A stretch of DNA of 64,000 bases from an uncultured Anaeromusa sp. GTDB taxonomy: Bacteria > Bacillota > Negativicutes > Anaeromusales > Anaeromusaceae. The stretch covers positions 1,287,501 through 1,351,500 of the forward strand of contig NZ_OY781460.1 of the NCBI RefSeq assembly GCF_963676855.1. Reading direction: 5' to 3'. Under the pieces are notes generated by a model that was given only the letters and a program-made list of their open reading frames with translations, made no database searches and had not been told where the DNA came from. Below, in pieces: positions 8,689 to 16,554 of the stretch (positions within the stretch are counted from its first letter, which is position 1; each line of letters opens with the position of its first letter). The translations under genes were made by a program, and so were the position numbers.

Positions 8689-8775
8689 CTCCTTTTTTAG
8701 GAGCTATTGTTTTATGTGCATCATCCAGCAAACAATCTCAATGTTTGCCGAAGCGTACCTAAAAGCACTGGCTCC
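8689..8775 (-). promoter_or_regulatory. Structured leader of dppB with possible RBS-sequestering switch
   Basis: In the minus direction the leader has an outer stem (8761-8775 with 8700-8713, GGAGCCAGTGCTTTT against AAAACAATAGCTCC) enclosing an inner hairpin (8742-8748 with 8728-8734, GCAAACA arms). The 3' arm of the outer stem contains CTCCT at 8699-8703, which is also complementary to the dppB Shine-Dalgarno AGGAG at 8689-8693 across a short A-rich loop. The two pairings exclude each other, as in a translational switch. No known riboswitch class is recognised. Confidence 0.4.
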
Positions 8776-8842
8776 TTGGAACGACAAAAACTATATTCGA
8801 AGAAACTTGGTTTGCTATTTTCCGCCTAATCCAGCCTAATGA

Positions 8843-8879
8843 CCGTCTTTACGAGGAGCGTAGCGACGCGGCAATCTTC
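8843..8879. repeat. Fragment resembling a widespread GAGGAGCG/GACGCGGCAATC repeat
   Basis: The stretch CGTCTTTACGAGGAGCG followed by TAGCGACGCGGCAATCTT resembles a repeat motif (CATTGCGAGGAGCGAAGCGACG...) that I recall from intergenic regions of many unrelated bacteria. Only one copy is seen here. It lies in the non-coding gap between dppB and the aminotransferase gene. Confidence 0.45.
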
Positions 8880-8910
8880 CTGTCGATATATTTTATTGTC
8901 GTACTCTTGT

Positions 8911-10113
8911 TCAAAGCTCTGCCCGGCGTCTCTCCAAAGCCTTACGGATACGCGATAACCCCTCGCGGATGGTATCTGGTGAAGTCGCATAAGAAAAACG
9001 CAGGTATTCCTCAGTCTCAAAGGCATGGCGCTGGCCGAAAGACGTGCGTGGCAGGACCGCTACATGGCCTTCATACAGCAAATACTGCTGCAGCTCTTTT
9101 GCGTTCTGGAAGCCGTAGATACGGCAGGCTTCGGTCACATTAGGAAACGCGTAAAACGCGCCGCCCGGAGCGCGGCAGCTAAAGCCGGGGATCGCGTTGA
9201 GACCTTCGACAATCAAATCGCGGCGCTCGCGCAGCTCTTGCACCATAGAAGCAACCGCTTCTTGGGGGCCGGTCAAAGCCGTAACAGCGGCATCTTGAAT
9301 GAACGTATTGGTGCAGGATTCGCAGTTAGTAACAAGGCGGCTTACGAGTTCCGCCAAGTCCTTGTTCATGACACCGTAGCCCAGACGCCAGCCTGTCATA
9401 GCATAGGTTTTTGAAAAACCGTCCAAGATGATGGTTCGTTCCTGCATGCCAGGCAGAGAAGCGATGCTGGCAAACTCTCCTTCATAAATTAGGCGGCTGT
9501 AGACTTCGTCGGAAAGCACCCAAAGGTCGTGGCGAATGGCCAACTCGGCGATGCGTTTTAAATCATCAGGCGGGATGAGGCCGCCTGTGGGATTTTGGGG
9601 ACTATTGAGGATGATCAATTTCGTCTTAGGCGTAATCAGCGTTTCCAGATGCGCTACATCCAGAGAAAAGCCTTTTTCTTCTAAAAGCGGCGCCGGTACG
9701 GGTACGCCGCCGACAAAGCGAATTACCGACTCATAAATGGGGAAACCGGGGTTGGGATAAATGACCTCATCTCCGGGATTGACCAAGGCGTGAATGCTGT
9801 AGTAAATAATCGGCTTGCCCCCAGGGGTGACTACCACGTTCTCCGGTGCTACCGAAAGCTGCCGCGTGCGACCGATGTAGTCGGCAATAGCCTGCCGCAA
9901 CGGCAAAATGCCTGCGGAGGGGCTGTAATGGGTATGGTTATGGCGGAGCGCCTGAACGCAGGCTTCCTTAATGTGCTCCGGCGTGTCAAAATCAGGCTCG
10001 CCAATGGCGAAGCTGATGATCTGTTTTCCTTGAGATTCCAATTTTTGGACTTCTTTTAGAACTTCAAAGGCATTCTCAATGCCCAGGCGATTAATCCGTT
10101 CTGCTGTTTTCAT
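8911..10113 (-). CDS. PLP-dependent class I/II aminotransferase
   Basis: About 400 residues of fold-type I aminotransferase, closest in look to the aspartate aminotransferase Ib group: SFAIGEPDFDTPEHI at the N-terminus, LNSPQNPTGG, the aspartate-containing VLSDEVYSRLIY, the PLP lysine in DGFSKTYAMTGWRLGYG and an Arg near RFSYATSP. It transfers amino groups between amino acids and 2-oxoglutarate-type acceptors. I place the start at 10113 because AGGAGG lies 6 nt upstream; an in-frame ATG at 10119 abuts the Shine-Dalgarno and is less likely. It is transcribed alone, divergent from the nitroreductase gene. Confidence 0.92.
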   Translation of the reverse strand: MKTAERINRLGIENAFEVLKEVQKLESQGKQIISFAIGEPDFDTPEHIKEACVQALRHNHTHYSPSAGILPLRQAIADYIGRTRQLSVAPENVVVTPGGKPIIYYSIHALVNPGDEVIYPNPGFPIYESVIRFVGGVPVPAPLLEEKGFSLDVAHLETLITPKTKLIILNSPQNPTGGLIPPDDLKRIAELAIRHDLWVLSDEVYSRLIYEGEFASIASLPGMQERTIILDGFSKTYAMTGWRLGYGVMNKDLAELVSRLVTNCESCTNTFIQDAAVTALTGPQEAVASMVQELRERRDLIVEGLNAIPGFSCRAPGGAFYAFPNVTEACRIYGFQNAKELQQYLLYEGHVAVLPRTSFGQRHAFETEEYLRFSYATSPDTIREGLSRIRKALERRRAEL

Positions 10114-10235
10114 GCGCATCCTCCTGGCAATGTAAAATCTGTAAAGTCGCTATGCCCTGTATTCCACGATGCGTCGGAGGATTCCTGCCCACAAAGCGGG
10201 TGAATTGTGCGTAAACAAACAATGGAAAATAATTA

Positions 10236-10264
10236 TTGATTAAGACAATCCCTAGTGCTATAGT
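10236..10264 (+). promoter_or_regulatory. Sigma-70-type promoter for the nitroreductase gene
   Basis: TTGATT at 10236-10241 and TATAGT at 10259-10264 with a 17-bp spacer, about 40 bp before the start codon. Confidence 0.6.
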
Positions 10265-10302
10265 ATGGTTAAAGATAAACATTGTTCAAGGAGGGATTCT
10301 GT

Positions 10303-10902
10303 ATGATTCGAGATTTTTGGCAAGCGGTGAAAGGAAGAAGAACTTATTATAGCCTGGCAAAAGAAAGCCCGATTGGTGAGGAACGGCTGCGCAGTATTAT
10401 CGAGAATGCTGTGCTCCATACGCCATCGGCATTTAACTCTCAAAGCGGTCGCGTTCTGGTTGTGACTGGAGCGCAGCAGAATGCACTTTGGGACATTGTC
10501 GAAGCGGCGCTGCGCAAGATTGTGCCGGCCGATGCCTTTGGACCTACGGAAGAAAAAATTACCGCTTTTCGCAAAGCCTACGGTTCGGTTCTCTTCTTTG
10601 AGGATCAGAACGTAGTGAAAGGGTTGCAGGAGAAATTTTCTTTGTATAAAGATAATTTTCCTGTCTGGTCGCAGCAGGCTTCCGGCATGCTACAGTTTGT
10701 TGTCTGGACGGCTCTTGAGGAAGTTGGCTTTGGGGCATCCCTGCAGCACTATGGCGCGTTGATTGAAGAAGAAGTGCGTCAGCGCTGGAGTCTTCCCGAA
10801 AGCTGGCAGCTTGTGGCGCAAATGCCTTTTGGCAAGCCAGAGGGCAAGCCGGGAGAAAAAGAATTTCAGCCCTTAGACGGAAGAGTCCGCTTCTCCAATT
10901 AG
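10303..10902 (+). CDS. Nitroreductase family protein (Frm2-like)
   Basis: A 199-residue flavoprotein with the Frm2/Hbn1-like nitroreductase start (WQAVKGRRTYYSL, FMN-phosphate-binding arginines), a middle segment NSQSGRVLVVTG, and a C-terminal MPFGKPEGKPGEKEF block. These enzymes use NAD(P)H to reduce nitro compounds or quinones. The start at ATG 10303 follows AAGGAGGG; an upstream in-frame TTG at 10282 has no ribosome-binding site. It stands alone with its own promoter and a downstream hairpin. Confidence 0.9.
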   Translation: MIRDFWQAVKGRRTYYSLAKESPIGEERLRSIIENAVLHTPSAFNSQSGRVLVVTGAQQNALWDIVEAALRKIVPADAFGPTEEKITAFRKAYGSVLFFEDQNVVKGLQEKFSLYKDNFPVWSQQASGMLQFVVWTALEEVGFGASLQHYGALIEEEVRQRWSLPESWQLVAQMPFGKPEGKPGEKEFQPLDGRVRFSN

Positions 10903-10927
10903 AGTATAGAGAGCTGCTGATTTACTT

Positions 10928-10975
10928 AAAATGGCCTTTTTCCCGTGGAACGTCTGGCGGGAAGAAGGCCATTTT
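10928..10975. terminator. Long hairpin after the nitroreductase gene
   Basis: AAAATGGCCTTTTTCCCG at 10928-10945 pairs with CGGGAAGAAGGCCATTTT at 10958-10975 across a 12-nt loop. Its A/T-rich base could end transcription in either direction, although no long T run follows. Confidence 0.6.
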
Positions 10976-11085
10976 GGCGTTAGCAGGAAAAACGTCGTTG
11001 TAAGGCGAAATAATTCTTGGTTTCCAAATTATAACTATTGCAAATTTCTGGACTAGTGATAATCAACGCTAAGGAGAGTGGGCAG

Positions 11086-12129
11086 ATGAATTGGTATTTA
11101 AGCCATGAAGGTCAGACGTTTGGTCCTTTCGATGAAGAGCAAGCGAAACAAGAAGCAAGAAGATATCCGCAGGGGATGGCCTGGAAGGAAGGCTTTACAG
11201 GCTGGGTGCCGATTGGTAGCTTGGCGGAACTGAACCAGGGGGGCGGCCCGCCGGATCCGGGCCAGGTAGCTCCGCCGCCGCCGCCGTCGTCAAGAGCGTT
11301 GGTGGCGGATGAAATCGACTATCAGATTATGGGCGCGGAAATGCAGTTCGTCGAAGTCGAGCTAGATCCGGGAGAAAGCGTTGTGGCTGAAGCCGGTGCG
11401 ATGATGTATAAAGATGCCTCCGTTGAAATGAACACCATTTTTGGCGATGGATCGTCGTCTTCCGGCGGCGGTTTCTTTGATAAGATTATCGGCGCAGGCA
11501 AGCGAGTCCTGACCGGTGAAAGCCTATTCATGACCGTCTTTACGCATCAAGGCTCCGGGAAAGCGAAAGCTGCCTTTGCCGCTCCGTATCCCGGCAATAT
11601 TATTCCTGTAAACTTGGCCGACATGGGCGGCACTCTCATTTGCCAAAAGGACAGCTTTTTGTGCGCCGCCAAAGGCGTTTCGATCGGCATTTATTTTCAG
11701 CGAAAAATCCTGACGGGTCTCTTCGGCGGCGAAGGCTTTGTTATGCAAAAACTTGATGGCGACGGCTTAGCGTTTCTGCACGCTGGCGGCACCATCGTCG
11801 AACGGCGCTTAGCGCCGGGAGAAGTGTTGCATGTAGATACTGGCTGCGTTGTGGCCTTTGAGCCCAGCGTCAATTTTGACATTCAGCAGGCTGGCGGTAT
11901 CAAGACGTCTCTCTTCGGCGGCGAAGGACTTTTCTTCGCCACTCTCCAAGGACCGGGCCGCATCTGGCTGCAGTCGTTGCCCTTCTCCCGTCTGGCGGGC
12001 CGTATGCTTGCCGCAGCGCCGTCGCAGGGCGGCAGCCGTGAAGAAGGCAGCGTTCTCGGCAAAACCGTTCTCGGCGCTGGCGTCTTAGGCGGTCTCGGCG
12101 GCCTCTTCGGCGGAGATGACGACGACTAA
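11086..12129 (+). CDS. AIM24/TIGR00266-family protein with N-terminal GYF_2 domain
   Basis: 347 residues. The first ~45 ([19 protein letters not shown], then [14 protein letters not shown]) form a GYF_2-like domain of the type found in bacterial membrane-associated proteins. After a Pro-rich linker (about residues 55-70) comes an AIM24 domain ([23 protein letters not shown] to the end), whose beta-helical fold has no assigned enzymatic role. The C-terminus is Gly-rich and ends in four Asp residues. ATG 11086 is preceded by AAGGAG; an upstream TTG at 11038 is not supported. It is monocistronic, with a strong terminator. Confidence 0.9.
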   Translation: MNWYLSHEGQTFGPFDEEQAKQEARRYPQGMAWKEGFTGWVPIGSLAELNQGGGPPDPGQVAPPPPPSSRALVADEIDYQIMGAEMQFVEVELDPGESVVAEAGAMMYKDASVEMNTIFGDGSSSSGGGFFDKIIGAGKRVLTGESLFMTVFTHQGSGKAKAAFAAPYPGNIIPVNLADMGGTLICQKDSFLCAAKGVSIGIYFQRKILTGLFGGEGFVMQKLDGDGLAFLHAGGTIVERRLAPGEVLHVDTGCVVAFEPSVNFDIQQAGGIKTSLFGGEGLFFATLQGPGRIWLQSLPFSRLAGRMLAAAPSQGGSREEGSVLGKTVLGAGVLGGLGGLFGGDDDD

Positions 12130-12153
12130 GAATAAGTAGTTGTATAAGAAAGC

Positions 12154-12190
12154 AGCCCCCGTTGGCGCAAATGCGCTGGCGGGGGCTTTT
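12154..12190 (+). terminator. Intrinsic terminator after the AIM24 gene
   Basis: GC-rich arms AGCCCCCGTTGGCGCA and TGCGCTGGCGGGGGCT around a short loop, followed by TTTT. Confidence 0.88.
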
Positions 12191-12566
12191 GTCGGTTTCG
12201 GGGGATTGAACAAGAGAACCGGCGACGGCGCTGGTTGCACCTGACGGTACGTGAAGTACCTAATGGCGGATGCGCCATGGATGGCGCGAAGCGTCCGGTC
12301 TCTACTGAAAACAGCCACGGATGGCATAGCAACCGACGTCTGTTGGCATTTTCAGGATTTGCAGGAGGGCTGGAGCAATAAGACGGTTGAGGAAAGAGTA
12401 GTAAGGTCCCCGCTGTTTCATTCTTGATTGCAAGAAAGCGTCATTGTGTATGACAAGAATTCGTATATTCTGGCGTCTTTTTGTATAATTTGGAAGAAAA
12501 AAGCAGGAGATTGCAGAAAAGCAAGAGAAGAAAATATGGGGCAAAAGATAGAACGGACGAGATTAG

Positions 12567-12616
12567 AAGCGGCAAGAAGCAAAAAGAACCATCCCTTTGC
12601 TTCTTGCCGCTTCTGG
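12567..12616. repeat. Near-perfect palindrome (REP-like)
   Basis: GAAGCGGCAAGAAGCAAA is followed, after a short centre containing GAACCATCCC, by its complement TTTGCTTCTTGCCGCTTC. It lies just outside the left inverted repeat that bounds the ATPase module. Such palindromes are typical of REP-type dispersed elements. Confidence 0.6.
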
Positions 12617-12624
12617 AATTATAG

Positions 12625-12652
12625 CAAAAGCTGACAAAAAAGGAACGTCCCC
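12625..12652. repeat. Left inverted repeat bounding the ATPase module
   Basis: The 28-bp sequence ending GGAACGTCCCC is the reverse complement of 15089-15116 with a single mismatch; the inner 21 bp are identical. Together they enclose the AT-rich ATPase gene. Confidence 0.8.
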
Positions 12653-12784
12653 GTTGTCTCCCGTTGTCTCATCTCAGCGAGACTTTATTTTGTGACTTGA
12701 TTTCCCCCAAAGAAGGGGCTGTGCGGAAACTAAGTTTCAAAACAACCCCTTTAGTTATATACAACAGGGTCTATATAAATTTTT

Positions 12785-14638
12785 TTATGCGTTCTCTTTT
12801 GGTTTTTCTATAATTCTTCGCTTGCTGACTTCCCATTTATTAACTTTCAAGCTATATGGTAAAACAACAACAGCAATTTTTTCTCCTACGGAGAGAAAGT
12901 TGTTTATATCTTCAATAAATTGATTTTCAATTTCACTTATATGCATTTGTGCTGGATAGAAATTGCCGAAATGCTCAAACTTCCCATGCGCGTAATGGGG
13001 TATAATTCTTTCGATTTCAAAAATAACTCTATCACCAATTTCTGGATTGCGGCGTCGGCTCAAGGAGTAATCTTGCTTTTTTCCTACAGATAATGCTCCT
13101 TGAAGAGCTTGATGAATCATAATTCTCCATTCAGCTGCTATAATTAACCGATCATCACCTTTGTGCTGCCATCTGTACATTTGGGATGCCGGAAAATAAT
13201 TACCAATAAAACCCAATCTGTAAAGATCATTTAGGACGGTAGGCAGTTTATGAGATATAATACTTTCGGAGAAATAAGTGCTGATTCTGTTTTTTAGCTC
13301 TATTACAGAAAAAACAGATTTAAATCCTGTAAATACATTAATAGTTTCTTCTATTTCTTCTGCTGTATATAAAGCTCTCATTTCTTCTTTGATCTCAATT
13401 AAGCTATCTATAGAGTACTGTTTGTGTAAGCTTGTAAAAACAGCTTGTGAGAAACATGAATTGCCACACTCAATGCTGTTTTGGGCCGAGGATATTAACC
13501 GAACAATATCTCTCGGCTTATGCCAACTATTATTGAGAATATAGTTTGATGGTTCTATATCATGGATATTTTCAGGAAACCATTGAGATATTATCTCTTT
13601 ATCCCCGATGGCTTTCCCGCTTTTAGCAGCCTCGCTTATAGCAATTCTCCGAAGTAAAACTTGAATGATTGGGTGGGTATATGAATTAGTATTATTATAA
13701 TTCCACTTTAGTGGTACTTCAAACCCCGAGGTAACTTTATTTAGTTCTTTGGGTATGATAAATCGAGAAATAGCATTTGCAATTTCCGTTCGGAAAGAAC
13801 ATATAACTTTAGTCGCGGTCATATCATTTGCTGAGAAAAGAGAGTTAAACCTTTTGACGGTAAATAGTAAATCTCTAATTAAGCACAGGTCTCTTTTAAA
13901 TATATTTATATCTCCATAGTATGCTTCTAATTCGTCAATGAAAATATGATAAGGTATATCTGTTCTTGTAACTTTAGAAAATGCATTTTCCGCATTATCG
14001 ATGAGCTCAATAAAAAAACAATAGTTATTTCCTTCGTTATTTTTACCTAAATTAACTTCTAGTTCGGGTGAAATCGTTATTCCTGATGGATCTTTTAAAG
14101 GTATTGATAATTTAATTTTATCTGGGATTATACTTTTTTTTATATTCGCGGGTCCTTTTATTTTTGATATTATCGTCGTGAATTCATTCCACGCATCATC
14201 ATCTACAAATAGACCATTATTAAATTTTTCGTTATCAGCGACAATGCGTTTGTATAATAGCCATCTCCATATGTATTCAAAATCAGAATTATCAACCAAT
14301 GTTTCTTTTTCGATAATAATAGAAGATATTTCTCTTTTTAAAAATTCATCCAGCCCATTTTTTTTCAAAGAAGAAAATTCTTCTTTGAAAAAAATAAATG
14401 AAGAGCATGCACTATGATCACATTCTCGGATCAAATTGTCCAAATAAAATAGTAAAGCTGTTTTTCCAGTTCCTTTATATCCTGAAATAAAGCAGGTATT
14501 ACCTGAGGTTAATGATGTTAAGTTGCAATTTTGTGGTACTATAAATGTTTTTATGAAACCAGGTAAACCGTCAAAATTTATTTCATCTTTTGCATCTGGT
14601 TTTCCGGCATAGATGTCTTTGATTGTAATATTTTCCAT
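12785..14638 (-). CDS. P-loop ATPase, Sll1717-like family, with possible C-terminal S1-like domain
   Basis: 617 residues. Walker A is GYKGTGKT at residues 53-60, and Walker B is HIFIDELEAY with Asp235-Glu236. The overall look matches proteins annotated as P-loop ATPase, Sll1717 family, of unknown function. The middle (about 410-530) is helical and wHTH-like (LPTVLNDLYRLGFIGNYF). Residues ~534-610 (GDRVIFEIERI, then QMHISEIENQFIEDI, then VGEKIAVVVL) resemble an S1/OB RNA-binding domain; that is my reading, not a search result. Base composition is far more AT-rich than the neighbours and 28-bp inverted repeats enclose it, so it is probably acquired. A defence or nucleic-acid-sensing role is conceivable but unproven. 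Confidence 0.8.
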   Translation of the reverse strand: MENITIKDIYAGKPDAKDEINFDGLPGFIKTFIVPQNCNLTSLTSGNTCFISGYKGTGKTALLFYLDNLIRECDHSACSSFIFFKEEFSSLKKNGLDEFLKREISSIIIEKETLVDNSDFEYIWRWLLYKRIVADNEKFNNGLFVDDDAWNEFTTIISKIKGPANIKKSIIPDKIKLSIPLKDPSGITISPELEVNLGKNNEGNNYCFFIELIDNAENAFSKVTRTDIPYHIFIDELEAYYGDINIFKRDLCLIRDLLFTVKRFNSLFSANDMTATKVICSFRTEIANAISRFIIPKELNKVTSGFEVPLKWNYNNTNSYTHPIIQVLLRRIAISEAAKSGKAIGDKEIISQWFPENIHDIEPSNYILNNSWHKPRDIVRLISSAQNSIECGNSCFSQAVFTSLHKQYSIDSLIEIKEEMRALYTAEEIEETINVFTGFKSVFSVIELKNRISTYFSESIISHKLPTVLNDLYRLGFIGNYFPASQMYRWQHKGDDRLIIAAEWRIMIHQALQGALSVGKKQDYSLSRRRNPEIGDRVIFEIERIIPHYAHGKFEHFGNFYPAQMHISEIENQFIEDINNFLSVGEKIAVVVLPYSLKVNKWEVSKRRIIEKPKENA

Positions 14639-14829
14639 GAAGCCATCCCTCTTAACTATAAATTAGTCTATCCTTAAACTTTTTACAGGCATTCTTATCT
14701 TGCGATATAAGTTTTGAATTACATGTTATTTTTATAAATTCTGGGAAAGGCAATAAAGTCCTTCAATTGCTAAACCATATTTGTGAAGATTTCATTAATG
14801 GAAAAAATTCAATGTTGATAACGAAGCAA

Positions 14830-14842
14830 AGGGGACGGTTCT
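14830..14842 (+). repeat. GGGGACGGTTC repeat copy
   Basis: GGGGACGGTTCTT, related to copies at 12642, 15089, 16361 and 16720. These GGGGACG-type motifs cluster only in this accessory region of the window and look like REP-type remnants. Confidence 0.55.
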
Positions 14843-15088
14843 TTTTGCTTCCTATATCGGACTGGACTCAGAGCAACGGTCTCTAGCTCATTTGTATAGT
14901 GGCTTAGGCAAGGCGGGAAGATCATAAACAATCTGTTTTTTGGAGCCTGCGGTAGAGTAGTACCGTTGACTTATGTCTGCATCTACTCGACTAATGTCTG
15001 ATAACGCGTTCCCCCAAGCATGGGGCCGAAACGAGAAATGTATTAAAACTTTTCTTAGTTGAAGTTAAATAAGCGTTGAGTGACATTT

Positions 15089-15116
15089 GGGGACGTTCCT
15101 TTTTTGTCAACTTTTG
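15089..15116. repeat. Right inverted repeat bounding the ATPase module
   Basis: Begins GGGGACGTTCCTTTTTTGTC and is complementary to 12625-12652 over 28 bp with one mismatch. Confidence 0.8.
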
Positions 15117-15156
15117 TGAAAAACATTGTTATAGTAGGCTATCCAGATAAGGGAGC

Positions 15157-15225
15157 TTGCTCATGCGGATTTTATGTTGTATAATATCCGCAATAATGCG
15201 GAGAATAATAACGATAATCTCCGCA
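15157..15225 (+). promoter_or_regulatory. Fic gene promoter overlapped by four operator half-sites
   Basis: Promoter TTGCTC (15157-15162), 17-bp spacer, TATAAT (15180-15185). Around it are two inverted repeats: TGCGGAT (15164-15170) with ATCCGCA (15186-15192), and TGCGGAGA (15197-15204) with TCTCCGCA (15218-15225). The first pair brackets the -10 box, and the second covers the likely start of transcription up to the gene. A repressor bound here would block RNA polymerase. The Fic protein's own C-terminal HTH is a candidate. Confidence 0.75.
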
Positions 15226-15250
15226 AATGGTAAAAGTTGAGGTGGACCTT

Positions 15251-16351
15251 ATGCGCTACATCCATCAATTAGAAAGTTGGCCTAATTTTCATTGGGATGC
15301 TGCGGAACTGCTGCCGTATTTGTCCGAATTTCGCTTTCTTCAAGGGCAGCTTAAAGGGACCATGCAAGCCATTGGCCTGTCCCAGTGCGAAGATGCCGTT
15401 TTACTCACGCTGACGCAGGATGTAATTAAATCCAGTGAAATTGAAGGTGAAAAGCTGGACAAAGAGCAGGTGCGTTCATCGTTAGCCAGGAAGCTGGGAA
15501 TGGACCGGCTGGGCCTTGTGCCTAGCGATAGAGATGTTGATGGTGTGGTAGAAATGATGTTGGATGCAACGCAGAACTACAAGACGCCGCTTACTCGAGA
15601 ACGTCTATTTGCATGGCATGCCGCGCTGTTTCCTGCCGGGTATAGCGGTATGACAAAAATAACGGTTGGGCATTGGCGCAGCGAAGAAGCAGGGCCTATG
15701 CAGGTGATTTCAGGAAGAATCGGCCAGGTCAAGGTGCATTTTGAAGCTCCGCCTGCCAAGAGAGTTCCTGCTGAAATGGAATGTTTTCTTGCCTGGTTCA
15801 ATTCGGAAGAAGCAATAGATCCGGTCATCAAAGCCGTAGTTGCTCATATATGGTTCGTAACTATCCATCCTTTTGAGGATGGCAATGGCCGTATTGCCAG
15901 GGCTTTAACTGATCTTCTCTTGGCGCGCTCGGAAAATAGCGAGCAGCGATTTTATAGCTTTTCTTCGCAGATCCAAAAAAATCGCGAAAAGTATTATACG
16001 GTTCTCGAGGACATTCAAAAAGGAGACCTTGCTATTACAGAAGGCTTGATTTGGTTTTTATCCGTCCTGCTTGAGGCTGTAAACAGCGCAGCGCAATTCA
16101 CAGACGACGTTCTTAAAAAGGCTCGGTTTTGGGAGTATCATAAGGATAAAGTGATTAACGAGCGGCAGCGTAAAATCCTAAACCTTCTTATGGACGGTTT
16201 TGAAGGAAAACTGACTTCATCCAAATGGGCTAAAATAACACATTGCTCTCAAGACACGGCTGCTCGCGACATAAACGATTTAATTCAAGCCGCTATTCTT
16301 AAAAAAGATGAAGGCGGCGGACGCAGCACAAGCTATTCATTGCAATTTTGA
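15251..16351 (+). CDS. Fic family AMP-transferase with N-terminal DUF4172 and C-terminal winged helix
   Basis: 366 residues from ATG 15251, preferred over in-frame ATG 15227 because GAGGTGG precedes it and family members begin with the M-Y-I-x-Q pattern seen here. Domains: DUF4172-like N-terminus (1-70) including the inhibitory motif S-S-E-I-E-G at 61-66 (class II, alpha-inh before Fic), Fic core with HPFEDGNGRIAR at 206-217 intact, and a C-terminal winged helix (about 300-366, INERQRKILNLLMDGFEG). Fic enzymes transfer AMP to Ser/Thr/Tyr of targets. The HTH plus the operator-like repeats over its promoter suggest autoregulation. It sits alone in a repeat-rich accessory region. Confidence 0.93.
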   Translation: MRYIHQLESWPNFHWDAAELLPYLSEFRFLQGQLKGTMQAIGLSQCEDAVLLTLTQDVIKSSEIEGEKLDKEQVRSSLARKLGMDRLGLVPSDRDVDGVVEMMLDATQNYKTPLTRERLFAWHAALFPAGYSGMTKITVGHWRSEEAGPMQVISGRIGQVKVHFEAPPAKRVPAEMECFLAWFNSEEAIDPVIKAVVAHIWFVTIHPFEDGNGRIARALTDLLLARSENSEQRFYSFSSQIQKNREKYYTVLEDIQKGDLAITEGLIWFLSVLLEAVNSAAQFTDDVLKKARFWEYHKDKVINERQRKILNLLMDGFEGKLTSSKWAKITHCSQDTAARDINDLIQAAILKKDEGGGRSTSYSLQF

Positions 16352-16355
16352 CTTA

Positions 16356-16372
16356 GGGGGGGCGGTTCTTCT
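16356..16372 (+). repeat. GGGGGCGGTTC repeat copy with GGTTC/GAACC arms
   Basis: GGGGGGGCGGTTCTTCTGAACC, centred just after the Fic stop, contains the palindrome GGTTCTTCTGAACC. It is related to GGGGACGATCCTCCTGAACC near 16720. Confidence 0.5.
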
Positions 16373-16512
16373 GAACCAGTTTTAGTGATTTTGGCAAGAC
16401 GGGAACCTCATAAACAAAAGGAAACTAGGAAGCGTCCTTTCTGTCCCAAATAAAAAAGAAAATGTAGGATGATTGTTTTGTTAATTATCGCGTTGCAGGT
16501 TCACAATAGTGG

Positions 16513-16518
16513 TATAAT
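16513..16518 (+). promoter_or_regulatory. -10 box for the small lysine-rich ORF
   Basis: TATAAT lies 37 bp before the start codon at 16555. A TTGCAG at 16493 is only 14 bp upstream, so the -35 assignment is uncertain. Confidence 0.4.
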
Positions 16519-16554
16519 GAACATAGGTGTCACAATAAAAGGGAGATGTTGATT

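Larger units (their letters stand above)
12130..12784. other. Non-coding stretch with terminator and repeats
   Basis: 655 bp without a convincing gene. It holds the terminator at 12154-12190, a palindrome of GAAGCGGCAAGAAGCAAA type arms at 12567-12616, and the left inverted repeat at 12625-12652 followed by a tandem CCGTTGTCTC (12651-12670). Short ORFs here have no ribosome-binding site or recognisable sequence. Confidence 0.6.
14639..15226. other. Non-coding accessory stretch with repeat copies
   Basis: 588 bp. It holds a GGGGACGGTTC copy at 14830-14842, a segment at 14907-14935 (GGCAAGGCGGGAA...TCATAAACAA) repeated near 16392, the right inverted repeat 15089-15116, and the Fic promoter/operator from 15157. 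An AT-rich part around 14690-14820 can be read as a short protein-like stretch in one frame, perhaps a decayed gene, but I cannot identify it. Confidence 0.5.

Noticed and set aside
12428-12634. 68-residue ORF on the plus strand
   Set aside because: No Shine-Dalgarno, odd composition, and it runs through the REP-like palindrome at 12567-12616.
14690-14880. Protein-like reading frame between the ATPase and Fic genes
   Set aside because: One frame reads plausibly for about 50 residues, but there is no start signal and no family match I can name; kept only as a possible gene remnant.
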